Below, one piece after another: positions 27,051-36,296 of a DNA stretch of 64,000 bases. The notes under the pieces were generated by a model. That model worked only from the letters and a program-made list of their open reading frames with translations. It did not search any database and had not been told where the DNA came from. A program made the position numbers and the translations under genes. Source of the stretch: JACNIZ01 sp964344765 (lineage in GTDB: Bacteria > Planctomycetota > UBA1135); contig CAYFOM010000008.1 in NCBI GenBank assembly GCA_964344765.1, forward strand, positions 53,684 to 117,683, given 5' to 3'. The first letter of the stretch is position 1. Each line of letters starts with the position of its first letter.

Positions 27051-30000
27051 ACCCGACGCCCGCCTGGTTCGCTTTTTCAAGCTGCTGATCCGGCGGCCGA
27101 TCGCAGTTCTGATGTTGGTGCTGGCCATTCTCGGCGCCAGCGCCATCGCCACCTTCCGCATCCCGATTGAGATGTTCCCGAAGGGTTTGGCGTCGACAAT
27201 GATCTCCATTTCGGCGCCATGGCCGGGCGCCAACCCGCCCGAGGTTGAGCAGCGCGTGGTTCGCCCGCTGGAAGATGAACTGCGCACGCTTACCGGCGTC
27301 AAAGACACCATTGCGGTCTCCACCGCCGGCTTTGGCATCGTCAACCTGTTCTTCCCCGGCGACACCGATATGGATCAGGCGCAAGCCGAAGTCGCCGACC
27401 GTGTCGAAAGGGTGCGCCCACTGTTGCCGCGCGACGCCGACCGCGTCCGTGTGCGCCGTTTTCAATCCGACGATATCCCCATTCTTTGGCTGGGGGTCAC
27501 TTACAACGAGAATGAATTTGAACGCGCGCAGGAAGCGATTGCCAATATCCTGATTCCGCGATTAGAGGCCGTGGACGGCGTTGCAGCGGCAAATGCCAAC
27601 GGCGTGCTGCCGACGTCGGTGCGCATTTTTCTTGATGAAGACAAAGTCGTCGCCAACCGCGTTGACATCGGTGCACTGGTCACGCGCCTGCAAACCGACA
27701 ACTTGTCGCTGCCGGTCGGCGACATTGATGGAGCCGGCTCGCGTTACATCGTTCGCGTCGACACTCGATTCCGCTCGCTACAGGAAATTGAAGCCTTCCC
27801 GGTTCGCGAAGGACTGACCTTGGGCGACATCGGTCGGGTCGAGGAAGTGCGATCGGCGCCGGAGTTCTTCTTCAAGGTCAATGGCGAGTTCGCGGTGGGC
27901 ATCAGTGTGCAGAAAGAAACGGCGGCCAACACATTTGAGGTTTGCCAAGCGCTGACGCATCTGGTGGAAGAGGAGATCCCGAATGATCCATTGCTTGGCG
28001 GCATGGAGTATTCGGTTTTCTGGAACCAAGGCGAAAACATTCAGCAAAACCTGGAAGGACTGGTTTGGGATGCAACCAAAGGCGGCGCCATCGCCATGGT
28101 TGTGCTGATGCTGTTCCTGAGGCGGTTGCGATATACCATCCTCGTCGCCGCCTCCATTCCGTTCGCCGTTTTGGTCACGTTGGCCTACTTGTATTTCGCC
28201 GGCGAATCCTTCAACTTGCTGACGATGACCGGCATCACCATTTCGATTGGTATGTTGGTCGACAACTCGGTGGTGATTGTCGAAAGTATTTTCACTCGCC
28301 GTGAAAAAGGCGAGGAGTTGGGCAAAGCCTGCGCCCGTGGACCATCTGAAGTGATGATTGCGGTGATCACCGCAACGCTGACGTCGGTGGTTGTATTTGT
28401 GCCGCTGATTTTCATGTCCAGCGACAACAATTCGCGCCTGTTTGCCGGCGCCATCGGCATTCCGCTTTGCGTTTCACTGCTCGCCGCGCTGTTGCTGGCC
28501 ATCATTATTGTGCCGGTGGTTTCGTATCGCCTCGGTGGCAAGCACCTAGCCAAGAAAGGCGAAGCTCATGAAGACGGAAAACCCAAGGGCAAGGCCGCCC
28601 GCTTTTTCCATTACATCAGCCCATTGGTTTGGCTGAAGTGGGCGATGCCAAAGCTGGTGGATTGGAGCATCACTCACCCACTGCGCGCATTCACCTTTTC
28701 GATCTTGGCACTGATGTCGGTCACCATTGCGATGAGCGATCAATCGCAAACCGATGGCATGCAATTGGGCAGCCAACTTGAAGCCAACTTTAAGATCCGC
28801 GGCGCTGCCGACCTGACTGAAGCGCATCAATTGGTGCAACGCGTGGAAAACGCGCTGCTGGACGAAAACCTGTTAAAGGACATCGGCTCGCCCGACATTG
28901 GTGTCGGCTTTAACCGCACCGGCGGGCAGATTAACCTCTGGCACGATGAAGCGCCGGAGAAGGAGCAAAGCGATCATTATTTAGAAGTGCTGCAAGAGAG
29001 GTTGCCCAAGATGGCGGCGGTGGAATATCGCTTCGGCAGCCAATTCAACCAGCGCAGCGTGGATTCGCAGAAAGGCTGGATTCGGCTGCAGCTCGAAGGT
29101 CCCGACAGCACTTTGCTGCATGAAATCACTCAGGAAATCCGCGACGAAGCCGAGAAGTCGGGCTTGTTTGAAGAGATCTCCGAGGACATGGATTCGGCGA
29201 AGGAAATTCAGGTCCGCCTGGATCGAGAATTGATGGCCGAAGCCGGAGTGAATAGCTCCACTCTTACCGGCAATATGGAATGGAACTTGCGCGGCTTCAT
29301 GGTGTCGCGCTTCCAAAAGAAGTACGAAGACATTCCGCTGATTTTGGAATACGACAACCCGGATAACCCAAACCGATCGGACCTCGTCGACATGTCGATT
29401 TGGACCGGACGTGCTGCGGTGCCGCTGTCGTCGTTTGCCACCTTCATTCACGGCCGCGGCCCGGCGTCGATCTCGCGCCATAACGGGCGCACCGTCGCTT
29501 CCATCGGCTTAAAAACCAACGAGGAAGACCTTAAAGAATCGGCCGAATTGCTGCGCCAATTCATGCAGGATCGTCCCCTACCTGAAGGCTACCACTGGAA
29601 ACAGATGGGTGGCCTGCAAGACTTCGAAGAAGGCATGGCCGACATCCAACGGGCGCTAATCTTGTCCGTTGCCCTGGTCTTCTTGCTGATGGGTCTACTG
29701 TTTAACTCGCTGATTTTGCCGCTATCGGTGCTGATGACCGTGCCGTTTGCAATGGTCGGCTTCTTCTGGGCGTTCAAACTCACCGGCCAATCCATCGACC
29801 TGCTGGCGATGGTCGGCATGATTGTGCTGGCCGGCGTGGTCGTCAACAACGGCATTGTGCTGCTCGACCGCATCCTCCACCTAGAAGCCCGCGGCTGGAG
29901 CCGTCGCCAAGCGGTGCTCGATGGCGTGCGCGACCGCTTGCGACCGGTTTTGATGACGGCGCTGACGACGATCTGCGGCTTGTTGCCGATCGCCGTTTCC

Positions 30001-30198
30001 AAAGCTCAATCCGGTAGCTTTAGCTTCCAAGGATTGGCCATCGGCATCTCCGGCGGCCTGGTCGTCAGCACGATTTTCACGCTTTGGACCGTGCCGTTGG
30101 TCTACCACCTCCTGCGCGATCTCACCGATTGGTGGGCGCGAATTAGGGGCGCCAATATCGCTGTAGATCAGCCCTCCACTTCTTCCCGTAATGCTTAA
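27043..30198 (+). CDS. RND efflux permease (second of pair)
   Basis: This 1,051-residue AcrB-type permease is of normal length, starting MTEPDARLVRFFKLLIRRPIA. Helix 4 reads SIGMLVDNSVVIVESIFTRR with the relay Asp; helix 10 reads LAGVVVNNGIVLLDRIL. It overlaps the first permease by 8 nt, so the two are translationally coupled. They are clearly different in sequence, which suggests a mixed trimer like MdtB/MdtC rather than a recent duplication. No outer-membrane factor is encoded beside them. The last 56 bp overlap the end of the convergent gene on the minus strand. Confidence 0.93.
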   Translation: MTEPDARLVRFFKLLIRRPIAVLMLVLAILGASAIATFRIPIEMFPKGLASTMISISAPWPGANPPEVEQRVVRPLEDELRTLTGVKDTIAVSTAGFGIVNLFFPGDTDMDQAQAEVADRVERVRPLLPRDADRVRVRRFQSDDIPILWLGVTYNENEFERAQEAIANILIPRLEAVDGVAAANANGVLPTSVRIFLDEDKVVANRVDIGALVTRLQTDNLSLPVGDIDGAGSRYIVRVDTRFRSLQEIEAFPVREGLTLGDIGRVEEVRSAPEFFFKVNGEFAVGISVQKETAANTFEVCQALTHLVEEEIPNDPLLGGMEYSVFWNQGENIQQNLEGLVWDATKGGAIAMVVLMLFLRRLRYTILVAASIPFAVLVTLAYLYFAGESFNLLTMTGITISIGMLVDNSVVIVESIFTRREKGEELGKACARGPSEVMIAVITATLTSVVVFVPLIFMSSDNNSRLFAGAIGIPLCVSLLAALLLAIIIVPVVSYRLGGKHLAKKGEAHEDGKPKGKAARFFHYISPLVWLKWAMPKLVDWSITHPLRAFTFSILALMSVTIAMSDQSQTDGMQLGSQLEANFKIRGAADLTEAHQLVQRVENALLDENLLKDIGSPDIGVGFNRTGGQINLWHDEAPEKEQSDHYLEVLQERLPKMAAVEYRFGSQFNQRSVDSQKGWIRLQLEGPDSTLLHEITQEIRDEAEKSGLFEEISEDMDSAKEIQVRLDRELMAEAGVNSSTLTGNMEWNLRGFMVSRFQKKYEDIPLILEYDNPDNPNRSDLVDMSIWTGRAAVPLSSFATFIHGRGPASISRHNGRTVASIGLKTNEEDLKESAELLRQFMQDRPLPEGYHWKQMGGLQDFEEGMADIQRALILSVALVFLLMGLLFNSLILPLSVLMTVPFAMVGFFWAFKLTGQSIDLLAMVGMIVLAGVVVNNGIVLLDRILHLEARGWSRRQAVLDGVRDRLRPVLMTALTTICGLLPIAVSKAQSGSFSFQGLAIGISGGLVVSTIFTLWTVPLVYHLLRDLTDWWARIRGANIAVDQPSTSSRNA

Positions 30199-31918
30199 CG
30201 ACAAGGTCCTCGATGGCAGTCGCAGTCATTGCCGCGCTGCCTTCGGAACCCAAGCGGCTGCGGTATTCCTTTAAGAAGTTTTTGGTTTGCTTCGCCTTGG
30301 CGTCGAACATGAACTTGGCGAAGGCGTAACAAAGTAATTCGCGGTCGCGATCAAACTCAACCGGCCACGGTGCCACCCAATGATCGGTAATCGAAAACCG
30401 GTCGGCAGCAACTAAGCGCCGTGCGGCGCTATCCCACAGGTCGGCCTGAATGAAATCGGCATCCATCGCAAGATGGTGGGCACGCACTTCGCCATTGGCC
30501 ATTTTCTGCAGCGCGGTAGACATGCCCTGCAACAATCCAGCCGGCAACGGCCCGCAATGCTGCATGAGCTTGACCAACATCATTTGCCGAGCCACTTCGT
30601 ACGTCTGGTCATAACCTTCGCCGAAGTCCTGTAGCCAAACGGCAACCAGTGGCGGATGCCCACTCGAGAAGCCGGAACTTTCCCGTGCCGATTTGATGTA
30701 GCCGGCACTCACCGGTGCGGCTTCGGCACTGACATCGCAAACGGCGCGGAAAGTGTCTTGCTCGGATGCCACAAACGCAGCTGCCGGAAGGCTGGATTTT
30801 GCCTTGGGCAAAACGGCGGATACCCATTCCACTTGCTTGTCATAAACCGAAATCCAATTGCGTTCCGATACCGAAGCTTCGGCCCACACCTGCCACTGAC
30901 CATCCTTGCTCTTGAATTCTTTCAGGCCGGTTTTGGCGGCGAAATCGGCGAGTTCCTTGGTCGCCACCTCGGCAATATCCATCGCCGTCCCAGCAAGCTT
31001 GACTCCGGACTCCCAAAAGCGATCGATGCTCTTCTGCGGATTAGGCCCAAAACATGCCTTCACCAAACTAACGTGATAGCTTTCCTCCAAGGGTTGACCC
31101 GGCCGACCTTTAAGGCTGTACAACTGCAAATAGGTCCGCAATTCCACCGGCGCTTCGTTGACCGCCCAAAAACCGATGGCGAACCACGACGAGAGTTGGT
31201 CTAAGCGCACGTTTTCGCTGGGGTACTGCACCAACTCGGCAAACAAATCGCCTTCACAAGCTTGTTGTGCTCGCTGCGGCCAGCCCTTGGCGATTTTATT
31301 GAGGTCAACTCTGCCTGGATCCACCGCCAGAAAAGCCCCAACCCATTTGCTGGATCGCTGCTGCAAGGCCATGTTGATCCCCTCGGCCAACCAATAGGGA
31401 AAAGCGCCATACCGGCGAGCCAACTCACAGTGAATTCCTGCGCCGACTAAATAGCGGCCAAAAGCATCGGCAGCCGAAGACTGCTTCTGAAAAGCGTAGC
31501 CCTCTTGCGGGTAGGCAAACAAATCCTGCCGACGCGCCCACTTCCGCCACTCTTCGTTGGCGGCTTCCTCGGCGGGGGCAATCAAGTCGACCACCGCTTG
31601 GCGCGACTTTTTCTGCGGGACGTAAAACAGCACCGCCGGTCGCTGCCAGCGTGCATTTTGCTCGGCAGTCGGCAAGCCCAAGATACGGTCGAGCTCAAGG
31701 TGGGCATATTCCAAGCCACGGACCACCCGCTCGGTGCTTTCCTTTCCGGCACCCGAAACCAGCATCCAGCGATTGTCCTTGCCGACCTCGACCTTCCATT
31801 TCATCTTCTTGGCCGCAGCTTCGACACGTTCGACAAATGGATCCTGAGCCGGCAATTGAGCGGCTGCGGCAAATGTAAAAATTAGGGTCCAGAAAAGGGA
31901 TCGCAAAGAGATTTTCAT
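30143..31918 (-). CDS. Exported protein with two degenerate peptidase-MA-like halves
   Basis: The 591-residue protein has a signal peptide (SLFWTLIFTFAAAAQLPAQD). Its first half contains GIHCELARRYGAFPYWLAEG. This has the spacing of a gluzincin of the peptidase MA-like type (HExxH...WLxEG), but the HExxH reads HCELAR, so the zinc histidines are lost. A second region, LVKLMQHCGPLPAGLLQG, has the same spacing and is followed by ALQ, as in the first half, suggesting an internal duplication that decayed. It is probably not a peptidase. Its start at 31918 sits opposite ribH across a 189-bp gap, and its end overlaps the RND operon by 56 bp. Confidence 0.75.
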   Translation of the reverse strand: MKISLRSLFWTLIFTFAAAAQLPAQDPFVERVEAAAKKMKWKVEVGKDNRWMLVSGAGKESTERVVRGLEYAHLELDRILGLPTAEQNARWQRPAVLFYVPQKKSRQAVVDLIAPAEEAANEEWRKWARRQDLFAYPQEGYAFQKQSSAADAFGRYLVGAGIHCELARRYGAFPYWLAEGINMALQQRSSKWVGAFLAVDPGRVDLNKIAKGWPQRAQQACEGDLFAELVQYPSENVRLDQLSSWFAIGFWAVNEAPVELRTYLQLYSLKGRPGQPLEESYHVSLVKACFGPNPQKSIDRFWESGVKLAGTAMDIAEVATKELADFAAKTGLKEFKSKDGQWQVWAEASVSERNWISVYDKQVEWVSAVLPKAKSSLPAAAFVASEQDTFRAVCDVSAEAAPVSAGYIKSARESSGFSSGHPPLVAVWLQDFGEGYDQTYEVARQMMLVKLMQHCGPLPAGLLQGMSTALQKMANGEVRAHHLAMDADFIQADLWDSAARRLVAADRFSITDHWVAPWPVEFDRDRELLCYAFAKFMFDAKAKQTKNFLKEYRSRLGSEGSAAMTATAIEDLVVKHYGKKWRADLQRYWRP

Positions 31919-32107
31919 TGGGTATGGACCGGCTAAGCCGGGCTTAGGGCAACTGCCATAACGCGGCAGTGTGACCATCATAGCCATTGATTGGCAGTTG
32001 GTTGCAGCGACGCCGTTAAGAAACCGCAGAGTGAACGGGATTTTGCCATCCACGGCTTGCCGCCTGCCGCCGAATCTACGACAATACCGGCTTACTCCGA
32101 CACCATC
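31919..32107. promoter_or_regulatory. Divergent intergenic region upstream of ribH
   Basis: The 189-bp gap between the exported minus-strand protein and ribH must hold promoters for both. On the plus strand TTGCCG (32057-32062) and GACAAT (32080-32085) are spaced by 17 bp, about 23 bp before the ribH ATG; both hexamers are mediocre. No FMN riboswitch-like fold was recognised. Confidence 0.3.
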
Positions 32108-32623
32108 ATGTTCCTTGAAGCTTCTCCCGACGGCAGCGGGCGCACTATCGGCATCGCCGTAGCCCGCTTTAACGCCGATATCACCGAGGCGCTGCTTGCT
32201 GGCGCCCAACATACTTTGGCCGCCGCCGGCGTGCCCGAAGATCACATCGACGTTGCCCGGGTGCCAGGAGCTTATGAACTTCCGCTGATCTGCGGAAAGA
32301 TGGCTCGCAGCGGCCGCTACGACGCGGTCATCGCGCTGGGCTGCGTGATTCGCGGTGATACGCCGCACTTTGATTTTGTCGCCGGTGAATGCGCGCGCGG
32401 ATGCATGTCGACCTCGCTGGAAAGCGGCGTGCCCATCGTTTTTGGTGTGCTAACTACCGACACCTTGGCGCAAGCTCAACATCGCGCCGACCCCGATGTG
32501 CTTCAGTCCAGCGATCAGTTTGAAGAAGATCGCGAGACCAAAGTCACGCCCAAATCCAACAAAGGGGCCGAAGCTGCGCAAGTCGCGTTAGAGATGGCGT
32601 CCCTACTCGAGCAAATTCACTAA
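32108..32623 (+). CDS. ribH: 6,7-dimethyl-8-ribityllumazine synthase
   Basis: RibH condenses 5-amino-6-ribitylaminouracil with 3,4-dihydroxy-2-butanone 4-phosphate in riboflavin synthesis. The 171-residue protein has GIAVARFNADI (substrate Phe), VPGAYELPL, ALGCVIRGDTPHFDFVAGE with the catalytic His, PIVFGVLTTDT and SNKGAEAAQVALEM. E. coli RibH has 156 residues. The extra length is an acidic and Lys insertion of about 17-20 residues between the substrate-phosphate Arg (QAQHRA) and NKGAEAA. The ATG at 32108 was chosen over an upstream in-frame start that adds 39 unrelated residues. It begins the ribH-nusB-ftsY operon. Confidence 0.95.
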   Translation: MFLEASPDGSGRTIGIAVARFNADITEALLAGAQHTLAAAGVPEDHIDVARVPGAYELPLICGKMARSGRYDAVIALGCVIRGDTPHFDFVAGECARGCMSTSLESGVPIVFGVLTTDTLAQAQHRADPDVLQSSDQFEEDRETKVTPKSNKGAEAAQVALEMASLLEQIH

Positions 32624-32628
32624 CTGCC

Positions 32629-33369
32629 ATGCGCCGCCGCACTCGAGCACGCGAACTTGCCCTGCAATTCTTATACACCTATGAGATGCGCGGCGAGGAT
32701 GCGATGACGGACCTAGCTCCGTTCATTGAGCACCACACCAAAACCGGCGACGCCAACACGGTGCAGGATTCCAGCGCCAGTCATCGCAAAGAGGTTGCCG
32801 ACTATGCCGCCGACATCATCCGCGGCGTGCACGACAACTTGGTCGATCTGAACAATTGGATCGAACACATCGCCCGCAATTGGCGCTTAGACCGGATGGC
32901 TTATCTGGACCGCAACATTCTGCGCATTGCGCTGTTTGAATTGCTGTTCCAACCCGATGTGCCGTTCAAGGTGGTCATTAACGAAGCCATTGATATGGCC
33001 AAGCGTTACTCCACCAGTCAATCGGGCTCGTTCGTCAACGGCATCCTTGACCGTGCTGCGGTGTTGATCAAAGAGGCGCGCAAAACCGGCAGCACGCAGC
33101 CGCCCGCAGGTCCAACTGGCGCTAAGGCGAAACCAGCTGCGAAACCTGCGGAGGACTCCGCTTCCGGCGAAGCAGATTCCGAAGGAGCTGCTGCCTCGAC
33201 CGAAACCAGCGCGTCGTCGTTTTCGTCGATGGTGCCGGCTGAGCGCGAGCAAAACGACGACGACGATCACGGTCCCGCCCATTACGACCCCGTCCCCACC
33301 CCGCGGCCAACGCGCAAGCGCGTCAAACGCCTGCCGACGCGTCGCACCCCGCGGCCTGACGAATCCTAA
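32629..33369 (+). CDS. nusB: Transcription antitermination protein NusB with long C-terminal tail
   Basis: NusB pairs with NusE (S10) on boxA RNA in rRNA antitermination. The N-terminal 150 residues are a normal NusB: RRRTRARELALQFLYTYEM, an all-helical core, ILRIALFELLFQPDVPFKVVINEAIDMAKRYS and SFVNGILDRAAVL. About 95 more residues follow. They are Ala/Ser/Glu/Pro-rich, then Asp-rich, then Arg/Pro-rich (KRVKRLPTRRTPRP), and are predicted disordered by composition. The ribH-nusB order is common in bacteria. Spacing is 5 nt from ribH and 6 nt to ftsY. Confidence 0.95.
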   Translation: MRRRTRARELALQFLYTYEMRGEDAMTDLAPFIEHHTKTGDANTVQDSSASHRKEVADYAADIIRGVHDNLVDLNNWIEHIARNWRLDRMAYLDRNILRIALFELLFQPDVPFKVVINEAIDMAKRYSTSQSGSFVNGILDRAAVLIKEARKTGSTQPPAGPTGAKAKPAAKPAEDSASGEADSEGAAASTETSASSFSSMVPAEREQNDDDDHGPAHYDPVPTPRPTRKRVKRLPTRRTPRPDES

Positions 33370-33375
33370 TCAGCG

Positions 33376-34287
33376 ATGGTTTTCTCCCGTCTCAAAGCCG
33401 GCTTAAGCCGCACTCGCAACCGAATCAACAATGCGTTGCGCCGACTTGGTGGCGACCGCAGCAATGAAGAAACGCTGGAGGCCCTCGAAGAGGTTCTCTA
33501 CACCGCCGACGTCGGTCCGCTTGCCGGAGAACTGCTGGATCAAGCTGAAACCATGCTCGGCAAAGGCCACTTTGCTCAAGCCGGTGAAATGGAGCAATGG
33601 CTGCGCGATTCATTGCGCGAAATGATTCCGGGGCCGTCGGACCCGCCGATTGCGATGCAGACCGAGCACCCCACCGTCATCTTGGTGGTTGGAGTGAACG
33701 GCGCCGGGAAAACCACTTCCATCGCCAAGTTGGTGAAATACCTGCAAAACCAAGGCAAGTCGGTCTTGGTTGCCGCCGGCGACACTTATCGCGCCGCTGC
33801 CGTGGAGCAGCTGTCCATCTGGTGCGAGCGCTTAGGCGCCGACATGATCAAGAGCCAACAAGGTGCCGACCCTGCCGCCGTCGCTCATGATGGCGCCGAA
33901 GCCGCTATTGCTCGTGGAGCCGACGTACTCATTGTCGACACAGCCGGCCGCCTGCATACGCAGAAAAACTTGATGGCCGAGCTCGAGAAGATTTCGCGAG
34001 TCCTCTCGCGCAAAATCCCCGATGCCCCGCACCACACCATGCTGGTGCTCGACGCCACCACCGGTCAAAACGCCGTGCAACAAGCCAAGCTGTTTGGCGA
34101 ACGCGTTCCTCTCAGCGGTGTGATTCTGTCGAAACTCGACGGAACCGCCAAGGGAGGCGCAGTGCTGTCGATCTTCCGTGAGGTCGGCTTGCCGGTCACC
34201 TTCATCGGCCTGGGCGAACAACTCGACGACTTTGAAGTGTTCGACCCGGACGCCTTCGTGACCGCTCTTTTCGATCCACGTGATTAG
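33376..34287 (+). CDS. ftsY: Signal recognition particle receptor FtsY
   Basis: FtsY is the SRP-receptor GTPase for membrane protein targeting. The 303-residue protein contains the N domain (residues 1-85) and the G domain with GVNGAGKTTSIAKL (G1), DTYRAAAVEQL, VDTAGRLHTQKNLM (G3), SKLDGTAKGGAVLS (G4) and GLGEQLDDFEVFD. It lacks the acidic N-terminal A domain of E. coli FtsY and is of the short type, close to the minimal NG form. It is cotranscribed with nusB. Confidence 0.97.
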   Translation: MVFSRLKAGLSRTRNRINNALRRLGGDRSNEETLEALEEVLYTADVGPLAGELLDQAETMLGKGHFAQAGEMEQWLRDSLREMIPGPSDPPIAMQTEHPTVILVVGVNGAGKTTSIAKLVKYLQNQGKSVLVAAGDTYRAAAVEQLSIWCERLGADMIKSQQGADPAAVAHDGAEAAIARGADVLIVDTAGRLHTQKNLMAELEKISRVLSRKIPDAPHHTMLVLDATTGQNAVQQAKLFGERVPLSGVILSKLDGTAKGGAVLSIFREVGLPVTFIGLGEQLDDFEVFDPDAFVTALFDPRD

Positions 34288-34290
34288 GCG

Positions 34291-36246
34291 GTGATGGCTG
34301 TTCTGCTCGCCGCTTGCGTACTCTTGCCGATGTTCCTGGGATTGCCCAGGGTGCTGGACGATAGCCGCTTGGATGGTGGCGTGCTCGCACTGATGGTCGT
34401 CGCCACGGCGCTGGTGGCTTTGCTGCGCAAACGGCCCAGCGTCAAAGGATTTGGATTAAGCATGCCGGCCGGCAGTGGCTGGTTGCTGTTTGCGCTGGCG
34501 CTGGGTGGCGTCGGCCTGTTCGGCTTGGAATGGACCTGGGTGGTATCCGGTATCGCCGATCGCATGCCATTGTTTGCCGCCTGGGCACTGATGGTCCTGG
34601 CCTATAGCGCCGCCGACGAACTGAAAACGGTTTGGCGCTGGCTGTTCCGCGGCTGCGCCGTGGTCGCCGGCTACAACTTGCTCCAGCTGATCGGATGGGA
34701 CCCGTTGGCCTTGGCTCCGGCACCAGGGCTGCCACCGACGCCTCCCCTAGCCGGACGTGCACACGCCGGAGAGTTGCTGACCGTCTTCGTGGTTGCCGGC
34801 GCCGCCTGGCGCAGCTTCACACCAAATCGCAAAGAGCTCGGGCATTGGCTATTGTTGTTTGGCCCTGCCGCCTTCATGGCAGGTTATTACGACCTGATGG
34901 CCGGCCGGCTGGCGATGGTTTTGGGCTTGGCTTGGTTGGTTCTGCAACAGCGCCACAAACTTGCACCTGCCGCGTTGATGCTCGGCCTGATGGCAGCCGG
35001 AGAAGCCACCCGCGTCGTCAGCGCACCACCATTTGCCGTGCAAGACGCCGGCGAAAGTGGATTGCCGGCTTGGGCATCGGTGCAAGGACGCAGCTACCTC
35101 TATCAAGCTTGCCTGAGCAAATCCGTCGACACGCCGATGGGCATCGGCTTCGGTCGCTTTGAACGTGACTACCCGCGATGGCGCTCCCAGGAAGAGCAGC
35201 GCATGTCGGCGTCGAACTACGAAAACATCACCAGCCGACGCCCGAAAACTCCGCACAACGAACCCTTACTCATTCTGGTCGAAACCGGTTGGCTTGGCTT
35301 CGCCGCCTTTGCTTGGGGTGCATGGCTGCTGCTTCGTCCCAAACGGCGCAACGGCATGTCGACGCGTTGGACCTCGCCGGCACTTGCAGCGCTTGGCGTT
35401 CATGTGTTGGTTCGATCACCGCTGAGCGATAACGGGCCATTGCTTGCTTTCGCCGCCGTACTGATCGCCCAACACGCGCTTGTCCGCCGCAAAGAAACCG
35501 CCACCTTGCCACCGCCTCTGGCTTGGCGCTGGATTCCGATGCAGTTCCAGCCGCAGGCATGGATGTTCGTCTGCACCGTTGCCATTCTTGCCGCCATCCC
35601 CGCTCCTGCCCAGCTATTCGGCGAGCTGGCCGTGGCCAAACGCATTCCGCTGACGGAGACCCAGCCACCCGAAATGCTCGAAGCCGCAGTCGAATGGCGT
35701 CCTTGGGATAGTCGCGCTTGGGGTTTGCTTTCGGTGGATTACAGTCGGGTGGATCAGACTCCGGTTCGCGTCGAGCACGCATTGCGCCAAGCGCTGCTTT
35801 ATGACCCAACCGACTTATGGGCACTGAATTCCTTCTTTAAGCTGGAGATGACGCGCGGCCATATCGACAACGCGTTGCAGCTACTCGCTATCGCCGAAAT
35901 GTATTCGCCGTCGCACCCGGCGATTCGCACCAACCGCACCATTTACATCAATCAGTTGTTCGACCTCCATCGCAATTTAGGGTTGAACAAGATGAAGAAT
36001 CAGCAAGTTGGGGCGCATGAAGATTTGCGCTTGGCGCAATTGCTGCAAGCGATGGCCAAGATCCGCGAAGGCGAGGAAGCCAGTGCGCGCAAGGCTCTAA
36101 ATGCGGCGGCCTTTTACTCGACGGAAGGCCGCGGCAAGATTGAACGCGTAGCGCGGATGGAAGAGCTCAGCGAACAGCTGGTGCACACCCTGCTGCTCGA
36201 CGTACAACCGGATCTTGCCCCTCATATCGGACCAGGTTTGCAATAA
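34291..36246 (+). CDS. O-antigen ligase-like membrane protein with C-terminal helical-repeat domain
   Basis: About ten hydrophobic segments fill residues 1-430. Within them SRRPKTPHNEPLLILVETGW carries the Wzy_C/WaaL signature (His-Asn ... Glu-x-Gly) in a large periplasmic loop. After a last helix, the region from about residue 450 is soluble and TPR-like (ALRQALLYDPTDLWALNSFF, ALQLLAIAEMYSPSHPAIRT). Such proteins ligate or polymerise glycans on the outer face of the inner membrane. The substrate is not evident because no glycan genes are nearby. The frame begins GTG-ATG at 34291/34294, 3 nt after ftsY. Confidence 0.8.
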   Translation: MMAVLLAACVLLPMFLGLPRVLDDSRLDGGVLALMVVATALVALLRKRPSVKGFGLSMPAGSGWLLFALALGGVGLFGLEWTWVVSGIADRMPLFAAWALMVLAYSAADELKTVWRWLFRGCAVVAGYNLLQLIGWDPLALAPAPGLPPTPPLAGRAHAGELLTVFVVAGAAWRSFTPNRKELGHWLLLFGPAAFMAGYYDLMAGRLAMVLGLAWLVLQQRHKLAPAALMLGLMAAGEATRVVSAPPFAVQDAGESGLPAWASVQGRSYLYQACLSKSVDTPMGIGFGRFERDYPRWRSQEEQRMSASNYENITSRRPKTPHNEPLLILVETGWLGFAAFAWGAWLLLRPKRRNGMSTRWTSPALAALGVHVLVRSPLSDNGPLLAFAAVLIAQHALVRRKETATLPPPLAWRWIPMQFQPQAWMFVCTVAILAAIPAPAQLFGELAVAKRIPLTETQPPEMLEAAVEWRPWDSRAWGLLSVDYSRVDQTPVRVEHALRQALLYDPTDLWALNSFFKLEMTRGHIDNALQLLAIAEMYSPSHPAIRTNRTIYINQLFDLHRNLGLNKMKNQQVGAHEDLRLAQLLQAMAKIREGEEASARKALNAAAFYSTEGRGKIERVARMEELSEQLVHTLLLDVQPDLAPHIGPGLQ

Positions 36247-36276
36247 AAAAGCCCCTGCCCGGTGAAGGGCAGAGGC
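36245..36276 (-). terminator. Intrinsic terminator after the PpiD-like gene
   Basis: A 10-bp stem with one mismatch (36251-36260 with 36267-36276) and a six-base loop is followed on the minus strand by TTTTTT (36245-36250). It lies between two convergent genes and serves the minus-strand gene at 36297. Confidence 0.85.
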
Positions 36277-36296
36277 CTGGGGAAGAAGGAAACAGG

